A DNA stretch of 64,000 nt from Geomonas agri (GCF_020179605.1 NZ_JAINZO010000001.1:1336789-1400788); one strand, 5' to 3'. Shown: positions 36,138-46,013, counted from the first letter of the stretch. The notes: generated from the letters alone by a model not told the origin. Translations and numbers: made by a program.

Positions 36138-36467
36138 CTACAGCACCTTGGCGAGATCCTTAAGGATCGGTTCTATGTCTCCTTCGACGACGTAGGGCTC
36201 TACGCCCAGGCGTTCGAGTTCTTCCTTCGGGGCCTCACCTATCATGGAGCAGACCACTGCCCGGCAGCCCTTTAGCGCATCGGCGGTGTCTTTGAGTGTG
36301 TGGGCGCGCAACGGATGCTCGGGGTCGAAGCGGCAGTATTTTTCGACGGGCCGCTCCTCGAGAAACGTGATCGAATCGTCTTCCACCTGGTAGATAAGGA
36401 AGCGCTCGATATGCCCAAAGTGCTGATTGATCTCCTTGCCATCTTTGGATGCAACAGCGAAAAGCAT
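36138..36467 (-). CDS. NifX/NafY-like dinitrogenase cofactor-binding protein
   Basis: Proteins of the NifX/NifB-C superfamily carry or store FeMo-cofactor precursors. The 109-aa product has the family core MLFAVASKDGKEINQHFGHIERFLIYQVEDD, a middle DTADALKGCRAVVCSMIGEAPKEEL and a final ILKDLAKVL. It is the second member of this family in the operon, after nifX, and the two share only the core pattern. It lies between fdxB and draT, flanked by palindromic spacers. Confidence 0.85.
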   Translation of the reverse strand: MLFAVASKDGKEINQHFGHIERFLIYQVEDDSITFLEERPVEKYCRFDPEHPLRAHTLKDTADALKGCRAVVCSMIGEAPKEELERLGVEPYVVEGDIEPILKDLAKVL

Positions 36468-36482
36468 AAATCCTCCTAGGGG

Positions 36483-36550
36483 CAGATTAAGACTAAGACT
36501 AAGGAGGGAGGGGTTAGCTCAACCTTAATCTTAATCTTAACCTTTATCTG
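36483..36550. repeat. Palindromic AGATTAAGACTAAG repeat between fdxB and the nifX-like gene
   Basis: A left arm CAGATTAAGACTAAGACTAAG faces a right arm CTTAATCTTAATCTTAACCTTTATCTG with a short loop, forming an imperfect hairpin of about 25 pairs. Very similar palindromes fill the next nif spacers. Confidence 0.7.
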
Positions 36551-36555
36551 TTTTA

Positions 36556-36819
36556 CTACGCCTCTACCGGGGCGAAGGTGAAGCACTTCTTGGAGCAGGT
36601 CCGGCCGCAGGCACCGCAGCCAATGCAGTTGCCGGGATTCTCGACTTTCATGAACATCTTTGCCGAATCGTCCTCGTCCAACTCTTCAAAGGTTAGTACG
36701 TCGTGTGCACACACCTTGTAACAGCGGCCACAGCCGATGCAGGTCTCGTCGTCGATCGATACGATGAATTCGGGTGTCCACTCTTTCTTGCTCTTGGTCA
36801 AACCGGTGATGTACGCCAT
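36556..36819 (-). CDS. fdxB: Nif-specific ferredoxin III (two 4Fe-4S clusters)
   Basis: This small electron carrier serves nitrogenase or cofactor assembly. The 87-aa product has a first cluster motif CIGCGRCYKVC and a second CIGCGACGRTCSKKC, with the family opening MAYITGLTKSKKEWTPEFI. That opening marks the nif-associated ferredoxin III family rather than a general ferredoxin. A good AAGGAG site precedes the ATG. It lies between nifX and the nifX-like gene. Confidence 0.9.
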   Translation of the reverse strand: MAYITGLTKSKKEWTPEFIVSIDDETCIGCGRCYKVCAHDVLTFEELDEDDSAKMFMKVENPGNCIGCGACGRTCSKKCFTFAPVEA

Positions 36820-36888
36820 GGTTATTCTCCTTTTCTGGTTGATTACGGTTTATGTTTAAAGCGTTGCCTAAACTATTGATCATGTTTA

Positions 36889-36909
36889 CCCTCGCCCTCC
36901 GGGAGAGGG
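36889..36909. repeat. REP-like palindrome between nifX and fdxB
   Basis: CCCTCGCCCTCCGGGAGAGGG is a short member of the dispersed CCCTC/GAGGG palindrome family seen elsewhere in the window. It begins a few bases after the nifX stop on the minus strand. Confidence 0.65.
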
Positions 36910-36916
36910 TATTGAA

Positions 36917-37306
36917 TTAGTCCTCGTCGAGGAACGATGCCGCCTGGTCCTTATTCATCGCCTTACGCAGCCAGGGGGGCGGGTTTCCCCTTAACACCTC
37001 TTGCATTTTCTCGATCGATTCCTTGAGCCCCACCTCGACGTTGGTCTTCATAGGGTGGATACGTTTGGCCACTAGTTTCGCCGCCGCCGGGCCACCGATC
37101 TGCATGGTATAAACGATGGCGCAATCGGATAGCAGGTTGGCGCGGGCGGCGATGCGATCTTCTTCATCGCTGCCGTGCTCGCTTACGGTGACAGTCTGGA
37201 CGAAATGTGCTTCATCCGGGCCGACCTCCCAAATGTGGAAGGATTCAGCCTGGCCGAAGTGCATGTCGATGGTCTCACCGGTCCTTGTCGTAAAAGCGAT
37301 CTTCAT
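36917..37306 (-). CDS. nifX: NifX, FeMo-cofactor precursor carrier
   Basis: NifX binds NifB-co and the VK-cluster and passes them to NifEN. The 129-aa product has the family core MKIAFTTRTGETIDMHFGQAESFHIWEV, IVYTMQIGGPAAAKLVAKRIHPMK and the tail LRGNPPPWLRKAMNKD that marks true NifX. The ATG at 37306 follows AAGGAG by six bases and is preferred to the ATG at 37321. It lies directly downstream of nifEN. Confidence 0.92.
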   Translation of the reverse strand: MKIAFTTRTGETIDMHFGQAESFHIWEVGPDEAHFVQTVTVSEHGSDEEDRIAARANLLSDCAIVYTMQIGGPAAAKLVAKRIHPMKTNVEVGLKESIEKMQEVLRGNPPPWLRKAMNKDQAASFLDED

Positions 37307-37326
37307 AGCAATCTCCTTCATAAATG

Positions 37327-37394
37327 CAGATTAAGATCGAGATTAAGAGAAAGTAGAAGCAGCTCCCCTTAGTCTTAATCTTAGTCTTAATCTG
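37327..37394. repeat. Palindromic AGATTAAGA repeat between nifEN and nifX
   Basis: The left arm CAGATTAAGATCGAGATTAAG and right arm CTTAGTCTTAATCTTAGTC... form a hairpin of more than 20 pairs. It belongs to the same family as 36483-36550 and fills almost the whole spacer. Confidence 0.7.
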
Positions 37395-37398
37395 TCAC

Positions 37399-40155
37399 TC
37401 AGTTGTGCGCCAGTTTCTGCGCTTCCTTGGCGTTGGCCTGGAAGATGTTGGCCAGTTCAAAAACCAGGTTCAGGGTTCCCTGGTAGCCCACCCACATCTT
37501 GTGATGCGCCCCGAGCCGGTCGAAGACCGGCATCCCCGTCCGCAGATGGGCGCCAATCCCAAGCTTCTTCGCGGCTTGCCGTCCGTTGGAATTGGCCACC
37601 AGCAGGTCGGCTCCCGCTGCTGTCTGCTCCAGATCCTCAAGATCCCCAACAAAAAGGTTCTCTACCGGCAACTGGTCCAATCCACGGGTCCTGGTGGCCG
37701 CGATGGCGACCTGTATGTCGCAGCCGAGGCTGTCGAGGAACGTGGTCATTCCCTTCAGGTGGTCCGCCTCGAGCGCGAGCGCGATCTTCTTGCGACCGAA
37801 CTGGTAGTGGCAGTCCACCATCGCATCCATGAGGCGGCTTCTCCAGCGCCGGAACTTATCCGGGACCTGGTTGCCGGAAATCGCTGCGAGCGAGGTCATC
37901 AAGAGATCAGACTCGACGAGACCCGTTATCGAGGTGAACCCGTAGCTCGGAATACCGAACCTGTCCTTGAGAATTGTGGCGGCGTCAGCCAGCGAATCAC
38001 CGAAGTACAGGGTGGCTACGCTCCTGCCGGCTGACTTGATTTGCTCGATGCTTGCCCCTCCCGTGGAAAGGGCAGAAACAGTAGCATCGATGTGGCCGTC
38101 CAAGGCATTGGAGATGTCCGGAACAACCACTGGATCGAGCCCGAAAGACCGGCATATCTCCGCTATTTCCTCGACTTCGGCAGGAGTTAGCTGGCACCCC
38201 GGCAGGATATTTACCTGTCCAGGTACAGAGATGCCACCTTCGGGCACGGTTGTGACGATCGCTTCGACAGCAGCGGCATACCCCTCTTGCATCGACCCGC
38301 AGTAATCCGGGGTCGACGCGTGGATCACGGGAATGTCGTCGTGCTCGGGATGCGCTTCTCTGAACTGCACGATGGCGCTTCTCACATCGTCGCCCATGGT
38401 TTCTGTCAGCCCGGTGGTCATGACACCGACCACGGCCGGCTTGAATTTCTCCATGACGCGGTTCAAACCGATCTTCAGGTTCTCCCAGCCGCCGAAGATG
38501 GCGGCGTCCTCGCTCATACTGGTCGAGTTTAGGGCGATGGACTCCTTGAAGTGCCGGGAAAGTTGCAGCCTGATGAAGGTGGAACATCCCTGGGCACCGT
38601 GTAACAGCCCCAGCAGCCCGTCTATGCCGAGATAGGCCAGCGTCGCGCCCAGCGCCGGTGAATTCTTTTGCGGGTTCACTGTTGCGTTTTTCGTCGGCAC
38701 CTTGACCCGCGATCCCTTCTTCTCGATGGCTGCCAAAGCTGTCGCGTGCCCCGCGGTTGCCGCAAGATCTGTTTCCAGCGCAGCGGCGTCCTTCTCCCAA
38801 GGGGCTTTCCCGTTGAGAGCCGGCCAGATCGGGTTATTCACCGTCAAGTCCAACTGCTTCGCGAAAGTGACCATACCGGCGTACCCGGCGTAGGGATGTG
38901 AGCGACCATGGTTGATATCAAGAAACGGGGTCTTGGTTTTCAGTGCCAGGTACTTGGTTTTGCCACCCGCCACGATCAGGTCCGGGAGCTTGTCGTACAT
39001 GACCGAAAGCAGACCTGCCGTACTGGTGTCGGCGATGATGGAGGCATCCTCGTGCATCAGCGCCTTCATCCGGTAGAAGTCCTCGAGGGTGGAGTTCTGG
39101 GTTCCTGCAGCGAGGATATCCACGCCCAACTCGGCAAGGGCATTTACCATGGACCAGGTCTTTACCCCGCCGGTGAAGAGCACCGCCCTCTTCCCTTCCA
39201 GGCGTGCCCGGTAGGGAGCAAGTTCGGCGCGGCAGGCTGTCTCGCATTCGTCGATAAGTTGCTCGACCCGGTCCTGCATCACCCGCTTCTCCAGGTCGTT
39301 CACCCTGCCGTCCAACTCGCGCGCGATGTCCCGCAGAGCTTTGGCGACGTCTGTCATCCCGTAGAAGGATTCCTCGAGGTACGGGATCCCGTAATTTTTC
39401 TGCATCTTCTTGGCGAGGTTGGTAAGGCTCTTGGAGCAGACGATGACGTTGAGCTTGGCACGGTGCGCGTACCGCAGGTCTTCGAACTTGGCATCACCGC
39501 TGATGCAGGAGAGCACGCGGATCCCCAGTCGATCGAAAAGCGGTAGCATGCCCCACAGGTCACCCGCGATGTTGTATTCGCCGATGAGGTTGATGTCGTA
39601 GTCGGTGGTGTACTCGGGTTCGGCCGTACCGATGACGTATTTGAAAAGGGTCTCGCCCGCTAAGCGGTTACCGATGTTCTTGTCGCCGATAAAGCCCGGT
39701 GTGTTGACCGGGATAACCGGGACGCTCACTTTCTCCGCGGCGGCCTTGCAGACCGCCTCGATATCGTCGCCGGTCATGGAGGTCACGCAGGTGGCGTAGA
39801 CGAAGATAGCCTTTGCCTCCGGGTAGCGCGCGGCCAGTTCCTGGATGGCACGGTACAGCTTCTTCTCACCGCCAAAGATCACGTCGTTTTGCAGCATCTC
39901 CGTGGTGAAGCCGCGGCGGTAGATCTGGGAGTCCGAGGAGCGTGCCCCGCGGTTGTCCCAGGAGTTCCCGGCGCAGGCGATGGGGCCGTGCACCAGGTGG
40001 ATGACGTCGGTGATGGGCATGAGGACCACGCGCGCGCCGTCGTAAGCGCAGCTTCGTTCCGTCCCCTCGCCCGGTTCGGATTTCTTGCAGAACTTGGGAG
40101 CCCCAGCGTCGTGCGTGTCGCAGTCTGTCGTGTCGTACCAATCCGGCTTCGCCAT
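37399..40155 (-). CDS. nifEN: NifEN fusion, FeMo-cofactor assembly scaffold
   Basis: The NifEN complex is where NifB-co matures, with Mo and homocitrate added. Here both subunits are one 918-aa chain. The NifE half (about 1-455) has CAYDGARVVLMPI, ACAGNSWDNRGA, CVTSMTGDDIEAVC and CISGDAKFEDL. A linker with Ala/Lys repeats follows, then the NifN half from about 505 (LLGLLHGAQGCSTFIRLQLSRHFKE, TSMSEDAAIFGGWENL, TTGLTETMGDD). The ATG at 40155 follows AAGGAGG. Fused NifEN is known in Geobacter. It follows nifK after a spacer with a long inverted repeat. Confidence 0.95.
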   Translation of the reverse strand: MAKPDWYDTTDCDTHDAGAPKFCKKSEPGEGTERSCAYDGARVVLMPITDVIHLVHGPIACAGNSWDNRGARSSDSQIYRRGFTTEMLQNDVIFGGEKKLYRAIQELAARYPEAKAIFVYATCVTSMTGDDIEAVCKAAAEKVSVPVIPVNTPGFIGDKNIGNRLAGETLFKYVIGTAEPEYTTDYDINLIGEYNIAGDLWGMLPLFDRLGIRVLSCISGDAKFEDLRYAHRAKLNVIVCSKSLTNLAKKMQKNYGIPYLEESFYGMTDVAKALRDIARELDGRVNDLEKRVMQDRVEQLIDECETACRAELAPYRARLEGKRAVLFTGGVKTWSMVNALAELGVDILAAGTQNSTLEDFYRMKALMHEDASIIADTSTAGLLSVMYDKLPDLIVAGGKTKYLALKTKTPFLDINHGRSHPYAGYAGMVTFAKQLDLTVNNPIWPALNGKAPWEKDAAALETDLAATAGHATALAAIEKKGSRVKVPTKNATVNPQKNSPALGATLAYLGIDGLLGLLHGAQGCSTFIRLQLSRHFKESIALNSTSMSEDAAIFGGWENLKIGLNRVMEKFKPAVVGVMTTGLTETMGDDVRSAIVQFREAHPEHDDIPVIHASTPDYCGSMQEGYAAAVEAIVTTVPEGGISVPGQVNILPGCQLTPAEVEEIAEICRSFGLDPVVVPDISNALDGHIDATVSALSTGGASIEQIKSAGRSVATLYFGDSLADAATILKDRFGIPSYGFTSITGLVESDLLMTSLAAISGNQVPDKFRRWRSRLMDAMVDCHYQFGRKKIALALEADHLKGMTTFLDSLGCDIQVAIAATRTRGLDQLPVENLFVGDLEDLEQTAAGADLLVANSNGRQAAKKLGIGAHLRTGMPVFDRLGAHHKMWVGYQGTLNLVFELANIFQANAKEAQKLAHN

Positions 40156-40189
40156 TGGAGCCTCCTTTCTTGTTGTGGGGCTGAAGGGG

Positions 40190-40304
40190 AAACCGTTAGC
40201 CACTGAGAAAATCTGAGAACTTCTGAGAAAACCGAAAGAATATTTAGGACCTGAAGCTGTTGCCTCTCTCAGTTTTTTCTCCGTGTCTCCGTGGCTAACG
40301 GTTT
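40190..40304. repeat. Long inverted repeat in the nifK-nifEN spacer
   Basis: A perfect 14-bp arm AAACCGTTAGCCAC (40190-40203) pairs with GTGGCTAACGGTTT (40291-40304). The interior carries repeated CTGAGAA words and a CCGTGTCTCCGTGG motif. Transcribed, it would form a large hairpin between nifK and nifEN, possibly to set relative expression. Confidence 0.65.
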
Positions 40305-40309
40305 TGGTT

Positions 40310-41779
40310 TTACCTCATCATCTCGAACTGCCGTTCCTCGCAGGTTTCATCGATGACGTCGATGAACTTGTTGCAGATGGTGGACATCATGTTCATGACG
40401 CCCTGGTAGCCGATCAGGGGCTCGCGGTGCAGGTTGACCCGGTCAAAGATCGGGAAGCCGAAGCGGAACAGCGGGACCTTGGCGTCGCGCGCGGCAAACT
40501 TACCGTGGGTGTCGCCGATGATGGCGTCCACCGGCTCGGTCATCACCAAGCTGCGCAGGTGCCACAGGTCCTTGTTCACGTAGACCTTGCCTTCCTTGCC
40601 AAACGGCGAGGAGTCAAGCAGCGCCTGCAGCTCCTTCTCCAGCTTTTTGGTCCCCTTGGAGCAGAGTACGTGGGTCGGTTTGGCGCCCACTTCGAGCAGG
40701 AAGGAGACCAGGCCGAGCAGGTAGTCAGGGTCACCGTACACCGCGAATTTCTTGCCGTGGATGTACTGGTGCGCGTCGGTCATGAGGTCGACGGCGCGCC
40801 CGCGCTCTTCTTTCAGCGATGCCGGGATCGGCTTGCCGGTGAGCTCGGAGAGCTTCATCAGGAAGGCGTCGGTCTTGGCGATACCAAATGGCATGGGGAT
40901 GCTGGCGAGCTTGCCGGAGTAGTTGTCCTTGATCCAGGCGTAGGTCTTGGCTGTGGAGTAGGTCCCCAGGGCCAACGTTACCTTGCCGTTGATTGAGTCG
41001 GCGGCATCCTCGAGCTTGGTTCCGCCTGGGTAGGGACGGTAAGTGCCGTCGTTGGGAGAGTCAAAGACCTCGGAGATGTCGGCCAGAACGGTGTAGGGGA
41101 TGCCAAAGGCTTCAAGGATCCTCTTGTATTCCCTGATGTTGCCGGTGTTGGCGTCAAATCCGGGGAGCAGGTTCAGCTTCCCAGTACAGCGCCCTTCCAC
41201 CTTTTTGCCAGCGGTCAGTGTCTGCAGGATGGCGAGCAGCATGGCATCGTAACCGTGGATATGCGAGCCGTTGAAGCTCGGCGTATTGGCGTACGGGATC
41301 GGGAGCCCCTCGGGGACGAACCCTTTCATGCGGGCGTTCTTGATGAATGCGGTTAGGTCGTCGCCGATGATCTCCGGCATGCACGACGTGAAGACTGAGA
41401 TCATTTTCGGCTTGTAAAGCTTGTAGGCGTTCTCAAGACCCTCGTGCAGGTTGTTCTGCCCGCCGAACACCGCGCCGTCCTCGGTCATTGCGTCGGAGAC
41501 CGCCGGAGCCGGCTCGCGGAAGTGACGGTTCAGTGTGGAGCGATAATAGGACGCGCACCCCTGGGAGCCGTGCACGAAGGGAAGGCTCCCCTCAAAGCCG
41601 TGTGCCGCCAGTTCCGCACCCAGCGGCTGGCAGGCGTGGGCCGGGTTGATCACCAGGGCCTGCCGCGCGAAGTTCTTCTCCTTGTACTCCTCCGTATTGA
41701 TCCAGGCCGCCACCCTTTCCACCTCGGCTACAGGGGTCTCGGTGACTGGCTTGACTTTAAGTCCAAGATTGTTTGCCAT
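40310..41779 (-). CDS. nifK: Nitrogenase MoFe protein beta chain
   Basis: NifK pairs with NifD in the alpha2beta2 dinitrogenase and holds half of the P-cluster. The 489-aa product shows the ligand Cys motifs NPAHACQPLGAELAAHGF, VHGSQGCASYYRSTLNRHF and TSCMPEIIGDDL, and the VSDAMTEDGAVFGGQNNL segment. The C-terminus DRVNLHREPLIGYQGVMNMM fits. An AAGGAG site precedes the ATG. It follows nifD after a 163-bp spacer containing a REP-like palindrome. Confidence 0.97.
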   Translation of the reverse strand: MANNLGLKVKPVTETPVAEVERVAAWINTEEYKEKNFARQALVINPAHACQPLGAELAAHGFEGSLPFVHGSQGCASYYRSTLNRHFREPAPAVSDAMTEDGAVFGGQNNLHEGLENAYKLYKPKMISVFTSCMPEIIGDDLTAFIKNARMKGFVPEGLPIPYANTPSFNGSHIHGYDAMLLAILQTLTAGKKVEGRCTGKLNLLPGFDANTGNIREYKRILEAFGIPYTVLADISEVFDSPNDGTYRPYPGGTKLEDAADSINGKVTLALGTYSTAKTYAWIKDNYSGKLASIPMPFGIAKTDAFLMKLSELTGKPIPASLKEERGRAVDLMTDAHQYIHGKKFAVYGDPDYLLGLVSFLLEVGAKPTHVLCSKGTKKLEKELQALLDSSPFGKEGKVYVNKDLWHLRSLVMTEPVDAIIGDTHGKFAARDAKVPLFRFGFPIFDRVNLHREPLIGYQGVMNMMSTICNKFIDVIDETCEERQFEMMR

Positions 41780-41871
41780 TGCATATCTCCTTTGGCGGGA
41801 GACTCATCCGTCACACCGCCATCTATGGTTATCTACCTCTGCCGGAACTCTACTCACACTGGTGTGTGGAG

Positions 41872-41930
41872 GTCGGGAGAGGGGGAGTCCAGCGTCCCCC
41901 ACCCTACCCCTCCCCTTCCCGGGAGGGAAC
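41872..41930. repeat. REP-like palindromes between nifD and nifK
   Basis: GGGAGAGGGGGAGTCC and CCCCTCCCCTTCCCGGGAGGGA form overlapping inverted motifs of the dispersed CCCTC/GAGGG family. It is a transcribed spacer inside the operon. Confidence 0.55.
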
Positions 41931-41942
41931 TCGACCTTGTCC

Positions 41943-43388
41943 TTAGAACGGCGCGTCGACCAGTTTCCACGTCGGGCTGTTGACCGCCATGTCGATGTCG
42001 CGGGCGAAGATGGGGAACCCTTTGTAGCCGTGGTAAGGACCGGAGTAGTCCCAACTGTGCATCTGGCGGAACGGGATGGCCATCTTCTGGAACAGGTACT
42101 TCTCCTTGATGCCGGAGCCGATCAGGTCGGGTTTCAGGATGTGGGCGAAGTGCTCCATCTCGATCTCGGAGGCGTCGTCGTACACCACCGTAGCGTCCGG
42201 CATCTCCGATGCAGTCCGGTCGTAGTCGTCGGTGTGGGCGAACTCGTAGCCGGAGCCGACGCAGGTCATGCCCAAGTCCTCATAGGCATTGATGGTGTGC
42301 CGGGGGCGAAGGCCACCGACGTAGAGCATTACCTTCTTGCCGTCCAGGCGCGGCTTGTACTCCTCGATGATCGCCTGCATCTGGGGATCGTACTTGGCAA
42401 TCACCGCCTCAACCTTCTCCTTGATGCTATCGTCGAAGAGTTCCGCCAGTTTCCTCAGACTCTCCCTGATCTTGGTCGGACCGAAGAAATTCAGCTCGAT
42501 CCACGGGATGCCGTACTTCTCTTCCATGACCTTGCACATGTAGTTCATGGAGCGGTAGCAGTGGATCACGTTCAGCTTCACCTGGTGGGTGGCCGCAATG
42601 CGGTCCATCTCGCCGTCGCCGGTCCAGACTGCCTTGACGTTGAACCCACACTCTTCGAGGAGCGGCTTGGTGGACCAAGCGTCGCCGCCGATGTTGTACT
42701 CGCCAATCAGCGCGATGTCGTAGGGGCCGATGGGCTCCGGGAATTCGCGGGTCTCGATGATGTAGTCGCGGATGGTGTCGTTGGAAATGTGGTGCCCCAG
42801 GGACTGGGACACGCCGCGGAAGCCCTCGCAGTTGCAGGGGATGACCGGGATGTCCAGCTCCTTGGCGGCCACCTTGGCGACCTGGTTGATGTCGTCGCCG
42901 ATCAGTCCGACCGGGCATTCCGAAAGAACGGAGATACCCTTGGCCAGCGGAAAGAGGTCCTTAGCTTCCTTAAGCAAGGTGGCAAGCTTCTTGTCGCCGC
43001 CATAGACGACGTCCTTCTCCTGGAAATCCGAGGTGAACTGCATCGGAAAACTGTTGACGCCGGTGATGCCGCTCATGAGGTTGCGGCGGGTACCCCAGGA
43101 GTACCAACCGCAACCGACCGGGCCGTGCGAGACGTGCACCATGTCGCGGATCGGCCCCCAGACTACCCCTTTGGCGCCTGCATAGGCGCAGCCGCGGGCG
43201 CTCATCACGCCGGGGACGGTTTTCTTGTTGGACTTCACGCAGGCCGAACCTGATGCCTGGTCATTGGGCGCGAGGTGTGCTGCACGCTTTTTCTTGCCCT
43301 TCTCGGGATAGAGTTCCAGGACTTCGTCGATCATCGCCTGGGTCGACTCCTTGGTGATTCCTTCTACGGTCTTTATTTCAGTGGACAT
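41943..43388 (-). CDS. nifD: Nitrogenase MoFe protein alpha chain
   Basis: NifD binds the FeMo cofactor and half of the P-cluster. The 481-aa product has the P-cluster region [37 protein letters not shown], the switch segment [13 protein letters not shown] and the [18 protein letters not shown] segment near the cofactor Cys. The cofactor His lies in [24 protein letters not shown]. It is Mo-type, not VnfD or AnfD, judged by motif content and by its NifK and NifEN neighbours. It follows nifH after a 198-bp spacer with REP elements. Confidence 0.97.
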   Translation of the reverse strand: MSTEIKTVEGITKESTQAMIDEVLELYPEKGKKKRAAHLAPNDQASGSACVKSNKKTVPGVMSARGCAYAGAKGVVWGPIRDMVHVSHGPVGCGWYSWGTRRNLMSGITGVNSFPMQFTSDFQEKDVVYGGDKKLATLLKEAKDLFPLAKGISVLSECPVGLIGDDINQVAKVAAKELDIPVIPCNCEGFRGVSQSLGHHISNDTIRDYIIETREFPEPIGPYDIALIGEYNIGGDAWSTKPLLEECGFNVKAVWTGDGEMDRIAATHQVKLNVIHCYRSMNYMCKVMEEKYGIPWIELNFFGPTKIRESLRKLAELFDDSIKEKVEAVIAKYDPQMQAIIEEYKPRLDGKKVMLYVGGLRPRHTINAYEDLGMTCVGSGYEFAHTDDYDRTASEMPDATVVYDDASEIEMEHFAHILKPDLIGSGIKEKYLFQKMAIPFRQMHSWDYSGPYHGYKGFPIFARDIDMAVNSPTWKLVDAPF

Positions 43389-43445
43389 AAATTTCCTCCG
43401 GCTCCGGTTGCCCGTGCTCGCGGTTCATTGATGATCCCCCTCCCC

Positions 43446-43573
43446 TTTGTTCCACATCCCCTCGCCCTCCGGGAGAGGGTGGCCGAAGGCCGGGTGAGGG
43501 GACTTAGGTGATAGATCTTGCCTGTTGCATCGCCCTCACCCCGGCCCTCTCCCAAGGGGAGAGGGGGAAAGCA
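43446..43573. repeat. REP-pair element between nifH and nifD
   Basis: Two inverted motifs, CCCTCGCCCTCCGGGAGAGGG (43459 region) and CCCTCTCCCAAGGGGAGAGGG (43545 region), lie either side of a GGCCGAAGGCC hairpin and a short unique stretch. It is the same pair design as at 13445. Its place within the operon could help hold nifH message at higher levels than nifDK. Confidence 0.7.
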
Positions 43574-43586
43574 GGATCAGTATCGG

Positions 43587-44495
<909 letters not shown>

Positions 44496-44611
44496 CTACC
44501 GGTAACCGCTGGACCGACATCGTCAGCCATTCTGACGAACCCGCCGGTCTGGTCCGATCACCTCAGATGCGGAGGCGACGCGAAGCTCTTTTAGTTTTCG
44601 AGGCCAATTCC

Positions 44612-44651
44612 AAATAAAAAGGGCGCTCCGTACTGCTACGGTGGCGCCCTT
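44612..44651 (-). terminator. Leader terminator upstream of nifH
   Basis: On the minus strand, AAGGGCGC pairs with GCGCCCUU around an inner CCGUA/UACGG hairpin, followed by UUUUUAUUU. It sits about 155 bp before the nifH start and 60 bp after the predicted transcription start, so full nif transcripts need read-through. Confidence 0.85.
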
Positions 44652-44689
44652 GCCTTGTTACTCTGGTTGGAATACCTCGCTGTATCCCC
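44643..44689 (-). promoter_or_regulatory. ANTAR-type RNA element in the nifH leader
   Basis: P1 (44669-44689) has a seven-pair stem GGGAUAC/GUAUUCC with loop AGCGAG. P2 (44643-44654) is GGC-AAGGGC-GCC. Both loops have A1 and G4. P2 uses bases of the terminator's 5' arm, so the two folds exclude each other. The design equals that before nifB and fits GnfR-type antitermination. Confidence 0.75.
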
Positions 44690-44712
44690 TATTCGGTTTT
44701 GTTGTTACTCTT

Positions 44713-44728
44713 AGCAGCTACCGTGCCA
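44713..44728 (-). promoter_or_regulatory. Sigma-54 promoter of nifH
   Basis: The minus-strand TGGCACGGTAGCTGCT matches the -24 box fully and the -12 box with one change, with GG and GC ten bases apart. The start site would be near 44703. A GGTGC-N11-GCACC inverted repeat lies upstream at about 44809-44829. Confidence 0.8.
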
Positions 44729-44870
44729 ACTGGTAAGTAGCAGTTTTTGCATCACTATACCGTTTACGCAATCTTCATTCTCTGCTGTCCGGGGCTTTGC
44801 GTCGAGGCAGGTGCCTAACATTTGTGCACCGCCCCTGCTGTGATCGGCGGGCGGCGCCCCCCCGCACCGT

Positions 44871-46013
44871 CTATGCCGCCAACGAGACGGCCCTAGCCTG
44901 GCGCAGCTTGAGCAGGTCTTTCGCCGCGAGCGGTCCCTTGATGCGCTGCGCGGTGCTCCTGACTTGCTCCATCAACTCCTGCGCCTCGTCCCGGGAAATG
45001 GGAATGCCGATCTGGCGGTAGCTTTCCACGATGCCGTTGGTGCCGGAGTGCTTGCCGGCCACGATGTGCCGGGTCAGCCCAACATCTTCCGGCGGGAAGA
45101 CCTCGTAGTTGCGCGGGTCCTTCAATACTCCGTCCGCGTGCAGCCCGGACTCGTGCGAAAATACTTTCTCCCCCACTACAGCTTTCCAGGCCGGTACCTC
45201 GCGGTTGGAGGCGCGTCCTACTAACCTGGAGACGGCGCGAAAGCGCCTGGTGTCGATCCCGACGTCGATGCCGCAGGCGACCTTGAGGGCCATGACCACC
45301 TCTTCCAAGGCCGCGTTCCCGGCACGCTCCCCCAAGCCGTTTACCGTGGTGCTGATGTAGCGCGCCCCTCCCCTCACCCCGGCAAGAGCATTGGCGGTGG
45401 CCAGTCCCAGGTCGTTGTGGGTGTGCACTTCGAGCTCCATTTCCGGGACTGCGTTTTTCAGGCGCGCTACCTTCTCGTACATGGCGAAAGGATCGAGGAT
45501 GCCGAGCGTGTCACAGAAACGGAAGCGGTCAGCGCCGTTCTCGCAGGCGATCCGCAGCAACTCGGCCAGGAAGTCTCCGTCGGCGCGGCTGGCGTCCTCG
45601 CCCCCGACACAGACGTAGAGCCCCCTTTCCTTGGCAAATCCAAGCGCGCGCTTCAACTGTTCCTTCACCCAGTGCCTGCTCTTGTTGATCTTATGTTCGA
45701 TCATGATATCCGAGACGCTCAGCGAGATGTCGACGGCCTCTATGCCGCAGGCAAGGCTCGCCTCGATGTCCGCTACCAAGGCACGGTTCCAGGTGATGAG
45801 GCGGGCCGACAGCCCGAGATCAACCAGGGCCCGGATCGATGCACGTTCCTCCTCGCCCATGGCCGGGATGCCGCACTCCAGTTCGTGCACGCCCATGTCG
45901 TCGAGGTGCCTGGCGATAGCGATCTTTTCGCGGGCACTGAAAACGACCCCTGCCGTCTGTTCGCCGTCGCGCAGAGTCGTGTCGCCGATGAATACCTTGG
46001 TTTGCTCACCCAT
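44871..46013 (-). CDS. nifV: NifV, homocitrate synthase
   Basis: NifV condenses acetyl-CoA with 2-oxoglutarate to homocitrate, the organic ligand of the FeMo cofactor. The 380-aa protein is a DRE-TIM metallolyase: GDTTLRDGEQTAGVVFS, HTHNDLGLATANALAGV for metal binding, and GERAGNAALEEVVMAL. The C-terminal part HIVAGKHSGTNGIVESY fits. It could be read as a leucine-type isopropylmalate synthase, but the short length and nif position support NifV. It has its own sigma-54 promoter and precedes the nifH promoter region. Confidence 0.93.
   Translation of the reverse strand: MGEQTKVFIGDTTLRDGEQTAGVVFSAREKIAIARHLDDMGVHELECGIPAMGEEERASIRALVDLGLSARLITWNRALVADIEASLACGIEAVDISLSVSDIMIEHKINKSRHWVKEQLKRALGFAKERGLYVCVGGEDASRADGDFLAELLRIACENGADRFRFCDTLGILDPFAMYEKVARLKNAVPEMELEVHTHNDLGLATANALAGVRGGARYISTTVNGLGERAGNAALEEVVMALKVACGIDVGIDTRRFRAVSRLVGRASNREVPAWKAVVGEKVFSHESGLHADGVLKDPRNYEVFPPEDVGLTRHIVAGKHSGTNGIVESYRQIGIPISRDEAQELMEQVRSTAQRIKGPLAAKDLLKLRQARAVSLAA

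Noticed and set aside
40230..40270. Hairpin GAGGC-AACA-GCUUC in the nifEN leader as an ANTAR site
   Set aside because: The loop has four bases and lacks the A1/G4 hexaloop; no terminator overlaps it.
41646..43253. A 535-aa open frame on the plus strand opposite nifD
   Set aside because: nifD is certain on the other strand; the plus-strand frame has no recognisable motifs.
44809..44829. GGTGC-N11-GCACC as a NifA site upstream of nifH
   Set aside because: It does not match TGT-N10-ACA; it is noted only as an inverted repeat of unknown role.
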